This document shows positions 11,069 through 22,289 of a stretch of 64,000 bases of DNA, piece after piece (the stretch's first letter is position 1; every line of letters starts with the position of its first letter). Source of the stretch: Diphasiastrum complanatum (lineage: Eukaryota > Streptophyta > Lycopodiopsida > Lycopodiales > Lycopodiaceae); contig CM055092.1 in the NCBI GenBank assembly GCA_029204225.1, positions 26,060,122 through 26,124,121 on the forward strand, read 5' to 3'. The notes beneath the pieces are model-generated. The model had not been told where the DNA came from, ran no database searches, and worked only from the letters and a program-made list of their open reading frames with translations. Position numbers and translations under genes: made by a program.

Positions 11069-12139
11069 ACGTGTTGGGATTGTGTCATTTAATTCATGAT
11101 CACCTTCTTCAACTTGTGCCTACAGCTCTAGGTCTTCGACCTATGCTTGCTATGGGATTTCATCTCCAAGAATTGATTTGGGCTTGACTTCTTTTGCTGA
11201 ATGTCCTAATTGTTCAAGTTTAAGAGTTTCGATTGTGTCAATTGATTCCTCATTGCCTTCTTCAACCTGTGGCTACTTGAGGAGTTTATCCACAAGTCTA
11301 CTTCGTTTAAAAAAAGGCCTGACTCCTCCTCCATATACTTTAAGTGATGAATTCACCCTCTGAGAGCTTTATTCTAGATACTAATGAATTTCCGCCATCT
11401 TAGCCATATTGGTGTGCCACCTGCCCTTCTTCAATTTTGGTGAGAGATTTGAATAGGGAAAAGATCAAGTATTCTTGCATGTTTGATCTTCATTGTGTAG
11501 TTGATGAAAGTGGAGAGTGGGAGAAATAATTGCTCTCTACCGACCAAATCAGATCACGAATAACGATTCATCAGATGTATCATGACTCATGTATTATGTA
11601 GTACAAAAATACATAGGGAATCAGATAATGCTCATTCCACATTGGATCTTTGTCAATTGGTTCAATTTCCCTGAGCTTCTAAAAAACTTCTATTCAACAA
11701 AAATAAGCAACTTTTTAGGTATTTTTTTTTCTCTCATTATTAGATTAGATTAAGTAACCAACATTATTTCTTATTGATCCAAGGGTGTTTGAGCTCAGTC
11801 TAAATTATTGTTTCAATAGGTTTTGAAGGAGGATCATGATATAGTCATGGATATTCTACAAAACATTTTACCCTTAAATCATCACGGATCATATGGATTG
11901 TGATTATCATCAAGTGATCAAGTTTCTACGAATCAATTTAAAGATAGGATTTAATTGAAAAATCTAAATCCAATCTTTGAAAAATCTAGATCCAATCTCA
12001 TCTACACAATATACATTATTGATTTTCCATTTTTTCTGAAGTAATTCTTAAAAATGGCAGACTTAGATACAAAACCTGACTTTCAAGGACCTCAATCCTA
12101 TCCTATCATCAGATGACCGTCTCGTTTAGAGTTGCCTAG
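11069..12139. other. no recognised gene
   Basis: AT-rich sequence inside the inverted-repeat block. Short frames such as 11178-11363 (Ser-rich) show no domain. Confidence 0.5.
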
Positions 12140-12590
12140 ATATAATCATATTTATCAAATCTCATTCAATTTCTCAAAACCTTTACTGAATCTTGTGAAG
12201 ACAAACTTAAACTTTTTCCTATGTCTTTGATTGGTGCTGCTCAAGATTGGTTTTACAATCAAGACTTGATAGAACGTTTTGATTGGAAAGTAGTTAAAGC
12301 TGGATTGATTATAAGATTTAAACCCATGAAATTCCTAGAAGACCTTTTCTTGTATTAAGTAAAATCAAGATGGGAAAGAAAAAGATGATGCGTGATTACA
12401 TTGAATGTATCAAGCATCCCCAATCTAATGTGAATACTTGTTTGCTTTGGATGCAGAAAAAATCATCGAATTGTAGAATATCCAAATAAAGACAAAATCA
12501 ATCCTTTCTGTTGTGAATGTGGTTATGGGCATTGCTACAAAGATTGTCCAGCTAGACCAAAGCCACCACCTCTAACTGCTCCATTGAACA
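12140..12590 (+). pseudogene. Ty3/gypsy gag fragment with CCHC-like knuckle
   Basis: Frames read LPRYN, LKLFPMSLIGAAQDWFYNQ (gypsy gag capsid pattern F-x-x-SL-x-GAA-x-W) and, after frame breaks, CCECGYGHCYKDCPA at about 12510-12555, a CCHC knuckle. It is much degraded, with several stops. It lies about 0.7 kb upstream of an LTR-like sequence of the gypsy family at 13300. Confidence 0.7.
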
Positions 12591-13299
12591 TGAGTACTAT
12601 CAAACCAAGACCAGCAGTTCGTACTAGATCAAGCCTACCTAATCTCTCATCCTCTGCAACTGTCCTAGCCTTTGATTCCTCAATAGTGTCTTGTTACAAT
12701 TGGTTCCACCATTATAATCACAGAATTGCAATCTGTCTCTTCCCCATAGTCTATAGCCTATGTCAACTGCAACACAGATGGTTATGAATCTTACTGATAA
12801 TTCCAATCTCCTGGAAACACAAATCACATTCGAAATTCCTGAGAGCCCTCCTCCATTCAACCCAAACTCCTTTAGAATGAGATTTGATTGGTTCACGGAC
12901 ACTTCACAAGAATTGGATGTTGCCACATCTCGAGATTCAAGCATCTCCAACTACATCTTATCAACCACCAGATACTTTGCCAATCTAGTCTGGTGCACGA
13001 TCTCCAAGTTTTTTTGATGCTAGCATACCAGACGAATTTGAAGGTGAATATATCTATGAAGAGGAAGATCTATAGGCTATTCTTCAAGCTAAATCCACCC
13101 AACTTATTGGATCTGATACGACACATTCTATAGTACCTACTGTCACTCTTGATTCTGTTGATATCTTGGGCATTCATTCGCAAATGAGAAAAATGATCCA
13201 TAATATGAGAGGGAAAAGCAGTTTTGGATAAAAGAATCTTTGATTTGGGCTCTAAAATGTGGGAATGAAATGTCACATGGTCTAATAATCAAGTTAGTG
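12591..13299. other. probable degraded gypsy interior
   Basis: Pro/Ser/Thr-rich short frames (12584-13133) follow the knuckle and may be the gag-pol linker. No protease or RT motif is seen. A fragment near 13080 reads like a stop-containing remnant. Nothing else is supported. Confidence 0.4.
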
Positions 13300-13910
13300 A
13301 ATAGAAGAGGATTCCCCCCAATTTTTAAAATTTTAATAATAAGGGAGATAGAAATTGGCCAATAGGAATTGAGGCCAAAGGGCCCTAAAATCCACTATAA
13401 ATAGTGGTACTTTGTAGCTCATTTCTCATGTCCTTTCTCTTCTTTCTTGTTCCATCTCTCATGTTTTCAATTGGATTTGCTAATTGTTGGGATTGAAACT
13501 TGTAATACTTTTTATGAGAGAAAAGACAGAGACAAAAAGTAAGCTTGATCTTGTGGTGGATTAGGGTTAGATGATTGTAGTGGTAGATGTTGAATTATAA
13601 GCATGTGCATGAATCTAAATTATGTTATCACTTTCATGGGAACGAATCTCCGCATGACACACTAGAATCCTCTTCATCGCTTGATGCTTTGTAGGCGCTT
13701 AGGTCTAGGGTTGAAGGCGGATAGGAAAATCCACTACATAACCATCAAACACCATGCACTCTCTCCACATATCCTTATGGGTATGTCTATGCCCTCACAA
13801 GGTTATTAATTACATTTATGGCCTAGTCCAGAATATGGAGGTGCAACTAATAACCTCATGTCCTAGAGTACCGTTTATTCCAAGTCTAGTTCCCATCATT
13901 TTTTATGAGT
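13300..13910 (+). repeat. gypsy LTR remnant with TATA box
   Basis: It matches, block by block, the LTR on the minus strand at 26890-27866: GGCCAATAGGAATTGAGGCC, ttgctaattgttgg, the purine run after it, and ggattagggt...ggttgtagtg. TATAAATAG at 13396-13404 would be its promoter. The 5' part, with the TG start, is not clear here. Confidence 0.65.
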
Positions 13911-14230
13911 AAATTAGTGCATTTTAGAGGCATTGTGAAATGTATCACTCACAATCATTCAAAATGACAAATGTGCATATTTTGTGCACTTGCACATATC
14001 CACATGTGTGTGTATTCAAATATTTATAGCATTACTCAAGTGTAAATAATCACATCGCATACTAGCAATGTAAAAGACAAAGCATGTTCCTTGTGGCTCA
14101 CAACGTGCGCCAGCGGGATGAAAAGCCTTAGTCTTGACTTTTGACCGCATGGGCCACGCCTTCCATCAATACTTCATCCTCGTGTTTCATTCCTGCTTCC
14201 TCCTCTCGCTGCTTCCCCCTTCTCCATATC

Positions 14231-14263
<33 letters not shown>

Positions 14264-14534
14264 ATGTCTTTCTATCTATCATAATATGCATCTACTTACT
14301 AGTATATGTGTGTTGTTACTTGTTTCAGTCGCCTTCCTGTGCTGCCCAATTCTCTCTCCCTCTCCTTAGTGGCCCTGATCCTTTAGCATATCTCTTTTAT
14401 CGATCCATTAGCAAAAATCAGCCTTTCATTTGATTCCATCTCTTCAGTGCGGTGATCCTTCAATTAACACTACATTTTGTTTTCCACACTCAACATTTAG
14501 CTCACAATTTGATTTTCAGTTGGGATTTAAATCG
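13911..14534. other. spacer with a TA microsatellite
   Basis: Contains (TA)n at about 14231-14254 followed by TATG repeats. No gene recognised. It may include the promoter or 5' UTR of the small ORF that follows. Confidence 0.45.
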
Positions 14535-14540
14535 ATGACT

Positions 14541-14771
14541 ATGGCTGAGTTTCCTGTTGCATTTGTTGAAGGGTGGCCGAGAAAGATCAGGCTGATTCCT
14601 CCTATGCTGTTGCTGTGGTTAATCTCTGCTGTACTACTATTGTGCCTGTTCTCGGAGACACCCAGAGGTCGTAGACTCGAAGGAGAGCTGCATCAACGCA
14701 GAAAGCGTAGGCCCCAGATTAGTATTTATGAGACTCGACAAAGAGAACGGGGAGATAATCAGATCGAATAA
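14541..14771 (+). CDS. possible small single-pass membrane protein (76 aa), unidentified
   Basis: I do not recognise this protein. The start at 14541 (ATGGCT, good plant context; an in-frame ATG lies six bases upstream) gives MAEFPVAFVEGWPRKIR, then a strong hydrophobic segment of about 20 residues (LIPPMLLLWLISAVLLLCLF, residues about 18-37), then a very basic, Arg-rich tail. Basic residues on both sides of one hydrophobic helix fit a single-pass membrane protein. Base composition is higher in GC than the flanks. The 3' side has no further ORF but a canonical AATAAA at 15008-15013. It lies within the 8-kb inverted-repeat block, so it could be a captured fragment. It could also be a chance ORF; no homologue is claimed. 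Confidence 0.33.
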   Translation: MAEFPVAFVEGWPRKIRLIPPMLLLWLISAVLLLCLFSETPRGRRLEGELHQRRKRRPQISIYETRQRERGDNQIE

Positions 14772-14919
14772 GGCGATTGCATCATTGTAGGGGCTGTGAG
14801 TTGCTGGCGCTGCTCTTACTTGTAAGCAGCTTGCAAAGGTTAATCTTGTTGGAATGTGTTAATGGTAAATAGTAGATCGTTCCAACGAGTCCCTCCGTCA
14901 ACACCGTTTCAGCAGGCGC

Positions 14920-14975
14920 CTCTTCTGTTCATTTGATGCAACGGATGCTCTTCTGTTCATCTGATGCAACGGATG
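14920..14975 (+). repeat. 28-bp direct tandem duplication
   Basis: Two adjacent copies of CTCTTCTGTTCATYTGATG plus CAACGGATG (14920-14947 and 14948-14975) differ at one base. They lie in the presumed 3' UTR of the small ORF at 14541. Confidence 0.85.
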
Positions 14976-15007
14976 TAACAGGCAGTTTGCCCATTTTTTT
15001 ATCAATG

Positions 15008-15013
15008 AATAAA
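15008..15013 (+). terminator. candidate polyadenylation signal
   Basis: AATAAA lies 237 bp after the stop of the ORF at 14541-14771, in an AT-rich context (TGAATAAAATG). Support is positional only. Confidence 0.35.
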
Positions 15014-15104
15014 ATGTCAAGCTAGTTAATGTCTCTATGCTCAGCGCTTATATTTTCTTCTGGTGCAATAATCTCTACGCTCTCTTTGAACGAGGTTCTT
15101 CCAC

Positions 15105-15458
15105 TTGGTTGACTGTTTGGGCTTTGTGACATCGTATCAGTTTGCCCATCGTATTGAGAGCATGACGGGTCGTGTCATTCCTTTTGCGTGCGATGCAGTT
15201 CTTGGGCTAGTCTCAACTTGTTCTGCTGCCTCAATAATCCTCAGCTGTGTGTATCTGGTCTTTGTAAGAGATTTGCAGCGTGAAAGAAGTCCCTTGATCA
15301 TCATCAACAGCAGGTTGATGTCCTGCTCTGAAGCGACGTGCAAGCCCGTTCCTTTCGCTGAAGTGAACTGCAATTATTCTGCGTTTGAACGACCGCTGAA
15401 CAATTCCGTTTACTGCATCTATCCCGTTGGATTCCGCGAAAACAAATGTATGCTGTAA
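15105..15458 (+). other. GC-richer open frame of unknown nature (117 codons)
   Basis: The plus frame contains a hydrophobic stretch (AASIILSCVYLVF) and several Cys residues, with no motif I recognise. Overlapping open frames on the minus strand (15137-15373 and 15231-15473) weaken the case for coding. Composition differs from the AT-rich flanks, so this may be a displaced gene piece. It lies between the small membrane ORF and the MITE. Confidence 0.2.
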
Positions 15459-15777
15459 GCCTGTGACTGGCATGTAGAAGTTGTGATCACTGCAGAAGCC
15501 AAGGAAAAGAGTATTTTATTTAAGTTCACTGCAGCTTGAAACGTGCCCCTTTTAAGTTGTGGGGATTTAACTTTATGCTGCGTGAAAGATGATATGATCG
15601 AAGAAGATGATGTTCTGATATTGAATCTCAATTGAGCCCATTTTTTCGTTCAAGAGCTTGTTGCGTTCATCACCATGAAGACGAGCCCACGATGTTTTTT
15701 TACAAGTCTTTGTTTTTGAACTCATCAGAGTTGCTTTTTGCAAACTGTAGGCATTAGCAATCATGTGCAACATTGAC

Positions 15778-15991
15778 GGGGGAGCGTATTCCTCACCTAT
15801 TCCTCATCCTGTGTCTGACATGACAGAGGTGGGGAAGAGATGATGCAAGGTAAAAAAAAAAAGTGGGATGTCATCATCTCATCAGGATGCATCCCACCTT
15901 CAATCACCCTTGGATGCATTGGAGCCCACCTCTGTCATGTCATGTCATGTGAGAGAGGGTGAGTGAGGAATAGTGAAGAATACGCTCCCCC
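15778..15991. mobile_element. Mutator-type MITE (214 bp) with 9-bp target duplication
   Basis: The ends are inverted repeats: GGGGGAGCGTATTC at the left and its complement at the right. Similarity extends about 55-60 bp inward (CTATTCCTCA, ATGACAGAGGTGGG). The direct flanks are AACATTGAC at 15769-15777 and again at 15992-16000, a perfect 9-bp duplication typical of Mutator-like transposition. There is no coding capacity. A second inner inverted pair (gggatgtcatcatctcatca with ggatgcatccc) makes the whole element foldable. Confidence 0.93.
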
Positions 15992-17182
15992 AACATTGAC
16001 CTCCTTGTGTTTTTTGGCTTTAGTTTGAATGCATCAAAAAAAAAATTTATTTCTTTGCATTTATATTTTGATGGATTTTCTTAGCTTTCTTCTTTTACTT
16101 TTGAAATATCTTACAAACATTATATAATTATTATGTTATACTTTGGATCACAACTATATCTAAAGTGTTGAACTAAAAGTCATGAAAGGCAATATGTTTC
16201 AATAGAAGACGTGTATAGGCCAATTGACAAACACATCCACCTTCCATGGATCTATCCACATGATTCTTAGAGATGAAATGCTTGAGGTATTCCAACTCTT
16301 CATAATCAAATTGCACGTGGAATCATCATGACGCTCAAAGTACTGCATGGTCATGCACATGTTGGTACCATCCACCAAATATTGGGTAGACTAAATGAAT
16401 GATGTTAAGATCCCTCTGCCCATATTACACATATAGTACTGGTATGCCTCAAGATCATAATTTGTTCGTCATAAAGACACTCTCAATTCAACTCTATCAA
16501 GCCATGACCTTCAGTATATCATGTCAAGATAATTCCCTCTCTTAAGACTTTTGTGCATCCATGTTATGTATGGAAGGCACTTTGGCTACATTTTTATGTT
16601 GGATATCTTACAAGCAAATGAATTTGGATAATCCAATGTGCTTTTGGATTCAACATTTTTCTCTCCTATAAATATGGTATACTCATTATGTCACTTTCTC
16701 CCAATACTAAATATAAATGGTCGTTCTTATACAATAGACTCTATGCAAATTATATTTGTAGTAAGAAACCAATGCTCATTATTCTTGTGTACTATGTTGG
16801 GATCATCTTAATATCGTATTGGCTTTGTAGGGGCAGGGAGCTTTATTTGGAGCTAAACACCTAGGAAATTTGTACTTACGTTGTTATGGTCTGCGCTTGG
16901 TTTACTTGGTTCATATAGATAAGTACCTTTACCTTCTCTCTCTCAAAAAAAAAAAAGCAACATAAAGAGAAAATAGTTCCAACAATAATGCACCATGTCA
17001 AAAATGATATTTTGATAATGTATCATGTCAAAAATGATATTTTGATTTTTTTCTAACGAATCTTGACTATTCTGTGATATGTTCTTCGTAACTTTAGAAA
17101 CTAGTCAACGAGTATGAAACATTTCAACTTATAGCATTACTCAAGTTCAAATAATCACATGCATACTACCTAGAACCACTTT
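15992..17182. other. no recognised gene
   Basis: AT-rich sequence. A short CT run followed by an A-run at about 16938-16962 could be a LINE 3' tail, but no LINE protein precedes it. A 40-bp near-duplication (catgtcaaaaatgatatttt, twice) is at 16993-17044. Confidence 0.5.
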
Positions 17183-18055
17183 TTTGCAACAATATCATTT
17201 CATTTGTTGGACTTGGTTGAAACTTCATAAATGCAATCAACTAGAATGAATGTCATCAAAACTAATATATAAACCACATGATTCATCCATGCATCCAAAA
17301 AAACTTTAAAATGATATCATATCATTAACGTGCCATCCCATGCTTATGATGCGCCCTTAATAATGTATAGGTGCCATAAAGACAAACAATCATTTCAAAA
17401 AAAAAAACATGCTTTTCACATGTCAAGTCAAGCACTTCGTCAAACTTCCAAAGTGGTAGAGCACTACTTATACTTTAGCTTTATGAAGATTTCAATACTT
17501 ATGATAAAACTTTGTGTGTTATGAAGATCCTACTTGAAAGGAGTGCCAATATCACATCAATGATGTGAATATGTTAAGCTGTATGTAAGTTAGTTTTATA
17601 ATAAGAACCACTAAAAGTAAATCAAAGCTAATTCGCTATTATAGAATCAAATAGAAAAGTTTCGATTGGTTTAACTTATTCTTTGAAGTGACAAACACTT
17701 GTGAGTATGAATATTGATGTGTATAGTCAATTCTTTTCTATAGTGCCCATACAAATCAGATAATTAGTTCCTTGGCGTTGTAACCATGCTCAATACTATG
17801 TGAACATCAAATTTCAAATGTTCAGATATCCTCGGAATTAGCATTTACTTTCAATGCCTTTTTTTTTTTTTTTTCTAACTAACTACAAGAAGGTGAAGGC
17901 TTTCCAATGCTATTTTGGAGTTTTTTTCTAAAAGATAGCCCAAAAAATGGGTGTGAGGCTGGTTAGCGGCACGAGGCTTTTGTGCATTGATCGACATTGG
18001 TATATGCCTTAGAATTATTCTTTATATAACCCTTGGAATTAGCATGGAAAGTAGA
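17183..18055 (-). repeat. right arm of large inverted repeat
   Basis: Inverse partner of 10241-11068. It has the same block order, the same homopolymer next to atgc (A-run at 17397-17409, T-run at 10880-10890) and the same 28-bp internal motif copy (17827-17857). It differs by scattered substitutions and small indels, so the arms are not recent. Confidence 0.85.
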
Positions 18056-18070
18056 TGCTAATTCCAAGGG
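18030..18070. repeat. perfect 41-bp palindrome, right end of block
   Basis: Arms CCCTTGGAATTAGCAT and ATGCTAATTCCAAGGG are exact inverses (16 bp) around the 9-nt loop GGAAAGTAG. It marks the outer limit of the similarity with the left arm. Confidence 0.92.
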
Positions 18071-20666
18071 TGGAATAGTCAAAAGTAAAGTGGAGAATGC
18101 AAAAAGAAAGGTTGGGCCTTCAACCAAAAGAAAACATAAGAGGACATGAGTCCATGGAGCAGCCTCTCCTTTTTTTTTTTTTTTCTTTCTTATGTCTTAA
18201 TTTTTCATTTGTTAGCTTATGTGTGGGGAAGATTCCAACTCACTCCTTATGTGGGTGCATGTGGAAGTAAATACTCTCACCCTCAGTATCACCTTTGAAA
18301 GACATTTTTTTCACTTCCTTAGTTACGTGAGTCTCCATGGAGAGACGAGTCACTTTTTTTAAAAACTATGAACAGATAGAGGAGAGCTGCACGAGCAATG
18401 AGCGTAGAAGTCATTCATTGCAAGTGATGCTACTAGCATGCTAGTGATGCCTCTAACCTGCTAGTCTGAGAACAATATCAAAAGTAATACAACTCTTAGA
18501 GATAAACATCTAATGTTTGCTTGGATCACATCCTTTTTGAGACTTTACCTACTAGAATTGCTTATCATTTGACCTCGAGAAGTGCCTTCAATGAGCTATT
18601 GGAGATGAATACGCCAGTTGAGTGCTATCTAAACATAGCTATAAAGATAAACCATTTGGTTGTATGGTTGTTGTTTGAGTATGCTATCTTTTGGAATGCT
18701 CCAATTGAGAGCTTCATAAGATGTATTACTTGAGCTGTAAGAATGTTTTCTTTGGCTATTGGTGTTTCGTGAGCTATCCACATGAGAGCTAGTTGAGTAC
18801 TACTCACGCATGGCTAACAAAGTAGAATGTTGTTATGAAGTCTACCAACTAAGCATACCTCTTGAATTTGCCAAGGAATTGCTATTTGAAGGAGGAATAT
18901 AACCACAATTCAAGTGAGGCATGACTAATATCTCTTTGGCCAAGGTTCTAATCTCCCATAGTTGATTGTTGAGCATTTGTTAGCCAATCTTTTAGCATGC
19001 CAAATCGAGCTAAAATTGATATGTTTTAAGTGATTTTTATGATAGACTATGTGTGGAATTATTAGATGTATTGTTTTACCGGGGAAAATTTGGCTTGTAT
19101 AACCTTAGCCGATGGGGTCCCAGTCCACCCGAATGGACTATCGATGTATTAAATTGTCAAATGGACTTGATAATTATTGTAATATTTTCAACATCACCAA
19201 TTTTTTGGGTTGCCCATTGATGTAACCTTAGTTGATATAAAGATAACATGATGTCTAAAATCTTGTAGGACGCTCCTTTTCCGCCAATGGGGAACCAAGC
19301 AAATACTTGGGCCAATACCATGATTGTAAAAATGGGTTCTTTTTAAAATCAAAAAGCTTCTAATAAAATGGAGATAGCAGCTTGAGTAGAATGTCCATGC
19401 CGAGCCACAATGCAATGAACACAAAATCTTGACAACTCTAGTCTTGCACTCAAAAGAAAAATTGGTTAAAACCAATGTGGAGATCATTGAGCAGGATAAG
19501 CAAGCGAGAAAAAAAAAAGAGGGGTCCAAAATTGGAGATTGGTCATGGAGAGAGTCGTTTTCAAGGGAGAGTGGAACCTATTGGAAAATTTTCAAGATGT
19601 GTGGACAACTCAATGGGGAAATTGAGTGGCAAGTTAAAGGTCTTTGTGCAAACGGCTAGGATATGCATTGCGCCATGATTTTATTGATGGGAACAAAGAA
19701 ATAATTGTCAGCATTACCAATAGAAATGTTGTTCGTTTGAATGTAAACATACTGTCTTAATCTTGCTGGACAACTTTGACGACTTTTTTTTTTGTGCAAG
19801 ACAAAGTGTGGGTTTCTTGTTCATTTGAGTAAGTTGGTCAATTGGTGCTAGGAAGACTTTTCAAAGGTCAAAAGATTGACGAGCATATACACCATTAATA
19901 TACCTGATGCATCTTCATTTTACAACTCGAGTTTGCATGGGGAGATCCCAGATCTTTTACTTTAGCTTCTACCTTAAGTCTGACTTTTAGGTTCCATAGC
20001 TTTTATGTTACATACCTATGTAACTAGCAGTACTTCAGACCCCTATTGGTCCATTTAGTATTGGGGCCAAATGGCAAGTTACCCTAGGATAAGGATTATC
20101 CTTAGGATTAAGGGTATGTGCCTTTGGATAAAGGCAGGCAAGTGACTATACCTTCGTCGGAGGTATGGAGTCACATGACCCTTGGATAAGGGGTACTGTT
20201 ACGTCCATGTCCTATACAAGGGAATCGGAATAATTCCTGACATGGATAGCCGGTCACTCCAGGTGTATATGGTTATTGGTTATGCCTCGTCATTCCGGGC
20301 TTGGCATGCAAAATAATTAATAATCATACGAGGGCCCAGACCTATAATTGGACATAGGAGCACATGCATAGTGAATGACTGCTTAGAATAGGAGGTCAAT
20401 AGCTCAATATGGATTGCATGGAAATCCTAAAGGGAATATTCTCTCTCTCTTGAGGAGAATAAGTCTAGTGGAAACTCACCCATCTTCCTATTGGAAATTC
20501 AGATTCTTGAGCCTGCTTCTCCTCCTCTCTCTTAGGTTCTTCACTATGGCTTGGGGGCTAGGTCCAGGAGGGATCTAGGTTTGGATGGGTGGTTTTGCTC
20601 CACAGGTGTCCTCTTGGTTGTTTTGCAACATGATCTAGTCAGATCTTCATTTGGTGATCTTTACAG
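18071..20666. other. unassigned repeat-like DNA; LTR of an unknown element may lie at its 3' end
   Basis: No protein domain is seen. The last few hundred bases before the primer-binding site at 20667 should be an LTR ending in TTTACA (20660-20665). Its start could not be fixed, because no second copy is in the window. A run of related short words (ggataag, aaggattat) occurs at 20085-20205. Confidence 0.45.
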
Positions 20667-20678
20667 TGGTATCAGAGC
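20667..20678 (+). other. primer-binding site (initiator-Met type)
   Basis: TGGTATCAGAGC on the plus strand, one base after a CA dinucleotide that would end an LTR. It marks the 5' part of a copia-like element running rightward. Confidence 0.88.
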
Positions 20679-22009
20679 CATGGATTTGCATCAATCAGAA
20701 GGTGGAGCTACTTCTTGGATTTTCTCAGTTTTTGTGGATTTCTCCTTGCATGTTACTTCGAGGTGGTGGAATTGATCTCCAAGTAGGTGACTTCTCTGAA
20801 TTTGGTGTACTTTCAGCCTAAAGATCATAATTATGGGGTTTCTCCATAGTTTTTGGTGGAAATCTATGGATTTTTGATGGTTTTAGTGGATTTTTCACCT
20901 AGAATTGAAGTTTTTTGCTTGAAATTGATCATAGGTACTGGTGTAGTACATTTTCCAAATTGTACTTACAGTTATTATTGATTGGATCTAATGATTGCAT
21001 GATGTTGGAATAGTCAAAAGGTTGATTAGATAGTGATTTTGGACCAAAAATTGGGATTTTTTGGACCATAAATGGGCTATACAAACCATGTTTGACTAGA
21101 ATCAAAACTTTTGGTGCTTGCATGCAATGTATCTACAGGGATTTGGATCTGATTGCACGAATTTGTGGATTTTTCCCACAAATTTTGGTCAAAATTGGTC
21201 AAAACCAAGGTTTTTTGATGTTTTTTGGACTAATTTTGGGATAAATCTCAAAATTCTCAGACAAGACTTGGTATGAACGTTTTCTGAAATGTAATGAAGC
21301 TGTCCCTGAGCTTTCATGAAGTTTGGAAGGGATTAGACACCATTAGGGGGCTCAAAATACCAAAAATTAGTGTATCTCTGATGATTTTTGAGCATGAATA
21401 CCTCTCAATTGGGGGTCTGAACCTGTTGGTTCTTATTACAAGCTTAAAGATATGATGGATTGCATCTGATTTGAGCCATCATGCATCCAATTTGGATAGG
21501 TGTGCATTAGACACCATGATGTTAAAGTTTTGCTTGTTGAAGGAGGCCAAAAATGCATTTTTTGCATGATCTGAGCTTATGATTGCTTGCTAAACCTGTT
21601 AGAAGCTTCTATGCCTCTCTAATGAACCTTAGTAGAGTGCTTGTAACCTCTGATCCAAGGCTTTTGGGGCTGGGATGTGTTTTTTGATGATACCTCTCCA
21701 AAAAAGTGCGCCCTCTTACCTGTTTTTTGTGCATTTACAGCTCGCACATGTGAATACAGGGGTGAAGGGTGACATGGCAAGTGCCTTGTAGATCCACTCT
21801 CCCTCCTATCTGTGCTTTACAGCGACCAATTTGGTGTCCTGTAGAGAAAGTTATGGCTATCAAAAGTTTGGCAATTTATGAACTAAAATTTGCAAATTTT
21901 TTGAATATTATTCACTACTTGCTAATGCTCTTGATTGTGTTTTTCATTGCTTTCTATTTTCATGTTTATTGTTTGTCATAGTGAATGCTTTTCCATTAGC
22001 AAGCATAAG
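20679..22009 (+). other. noncoding leader-like sequence
   Basis: T/G-rich sequence without a long ORF (for example repeated ggttttttgatgtttt-like words), typical of a long retroelement leader or a gag-less derivative. No gag motif is visible before the repeat at 22010. Confidence 0.5.
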
Positions 22010-22260
22010 GAGCATTTGAGCTAACCTCCACCCTCACTCTCTATCTCTCTCTCTTTCTCTCTTTTCTTCTCAACCTCTTCTTTTCTATTCCTTCCCTTCA
22101 CCCAAATCATGATGAATGTTAGTGTAGAGGAGTAGAGTTAAAGGAGAGTAGTGTTAATGGTGAGTAGAGTTAAGAGAGAAAGTAGGAAACTAACTAAAAG
22201 TAGCATCTATGCATAGTTAGGTACCTATCTAGTGATCTAACCCTTGTTGACAGGCGGGAG
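22010..22260 (-). repeat. dispersed repeat, inverse copy of 9440-9640
   Basis: See the partner at 9440. It contains a pyrimidine-rich run (22041-22090). Just after it copia coding sequence begins, so this is probably an insertion or junction point. Confidence 0.6.
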
Positions 22261-22289
22261 GGCTATACTACGTGAAATCTTCGACCCTA

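Noticed and set aside
16938-16962. LINE 3' tail (CT run then A run)
   Set aside because: No LINE coding sequence upstream and no target duplication recognised; an A-run alone is not enough.
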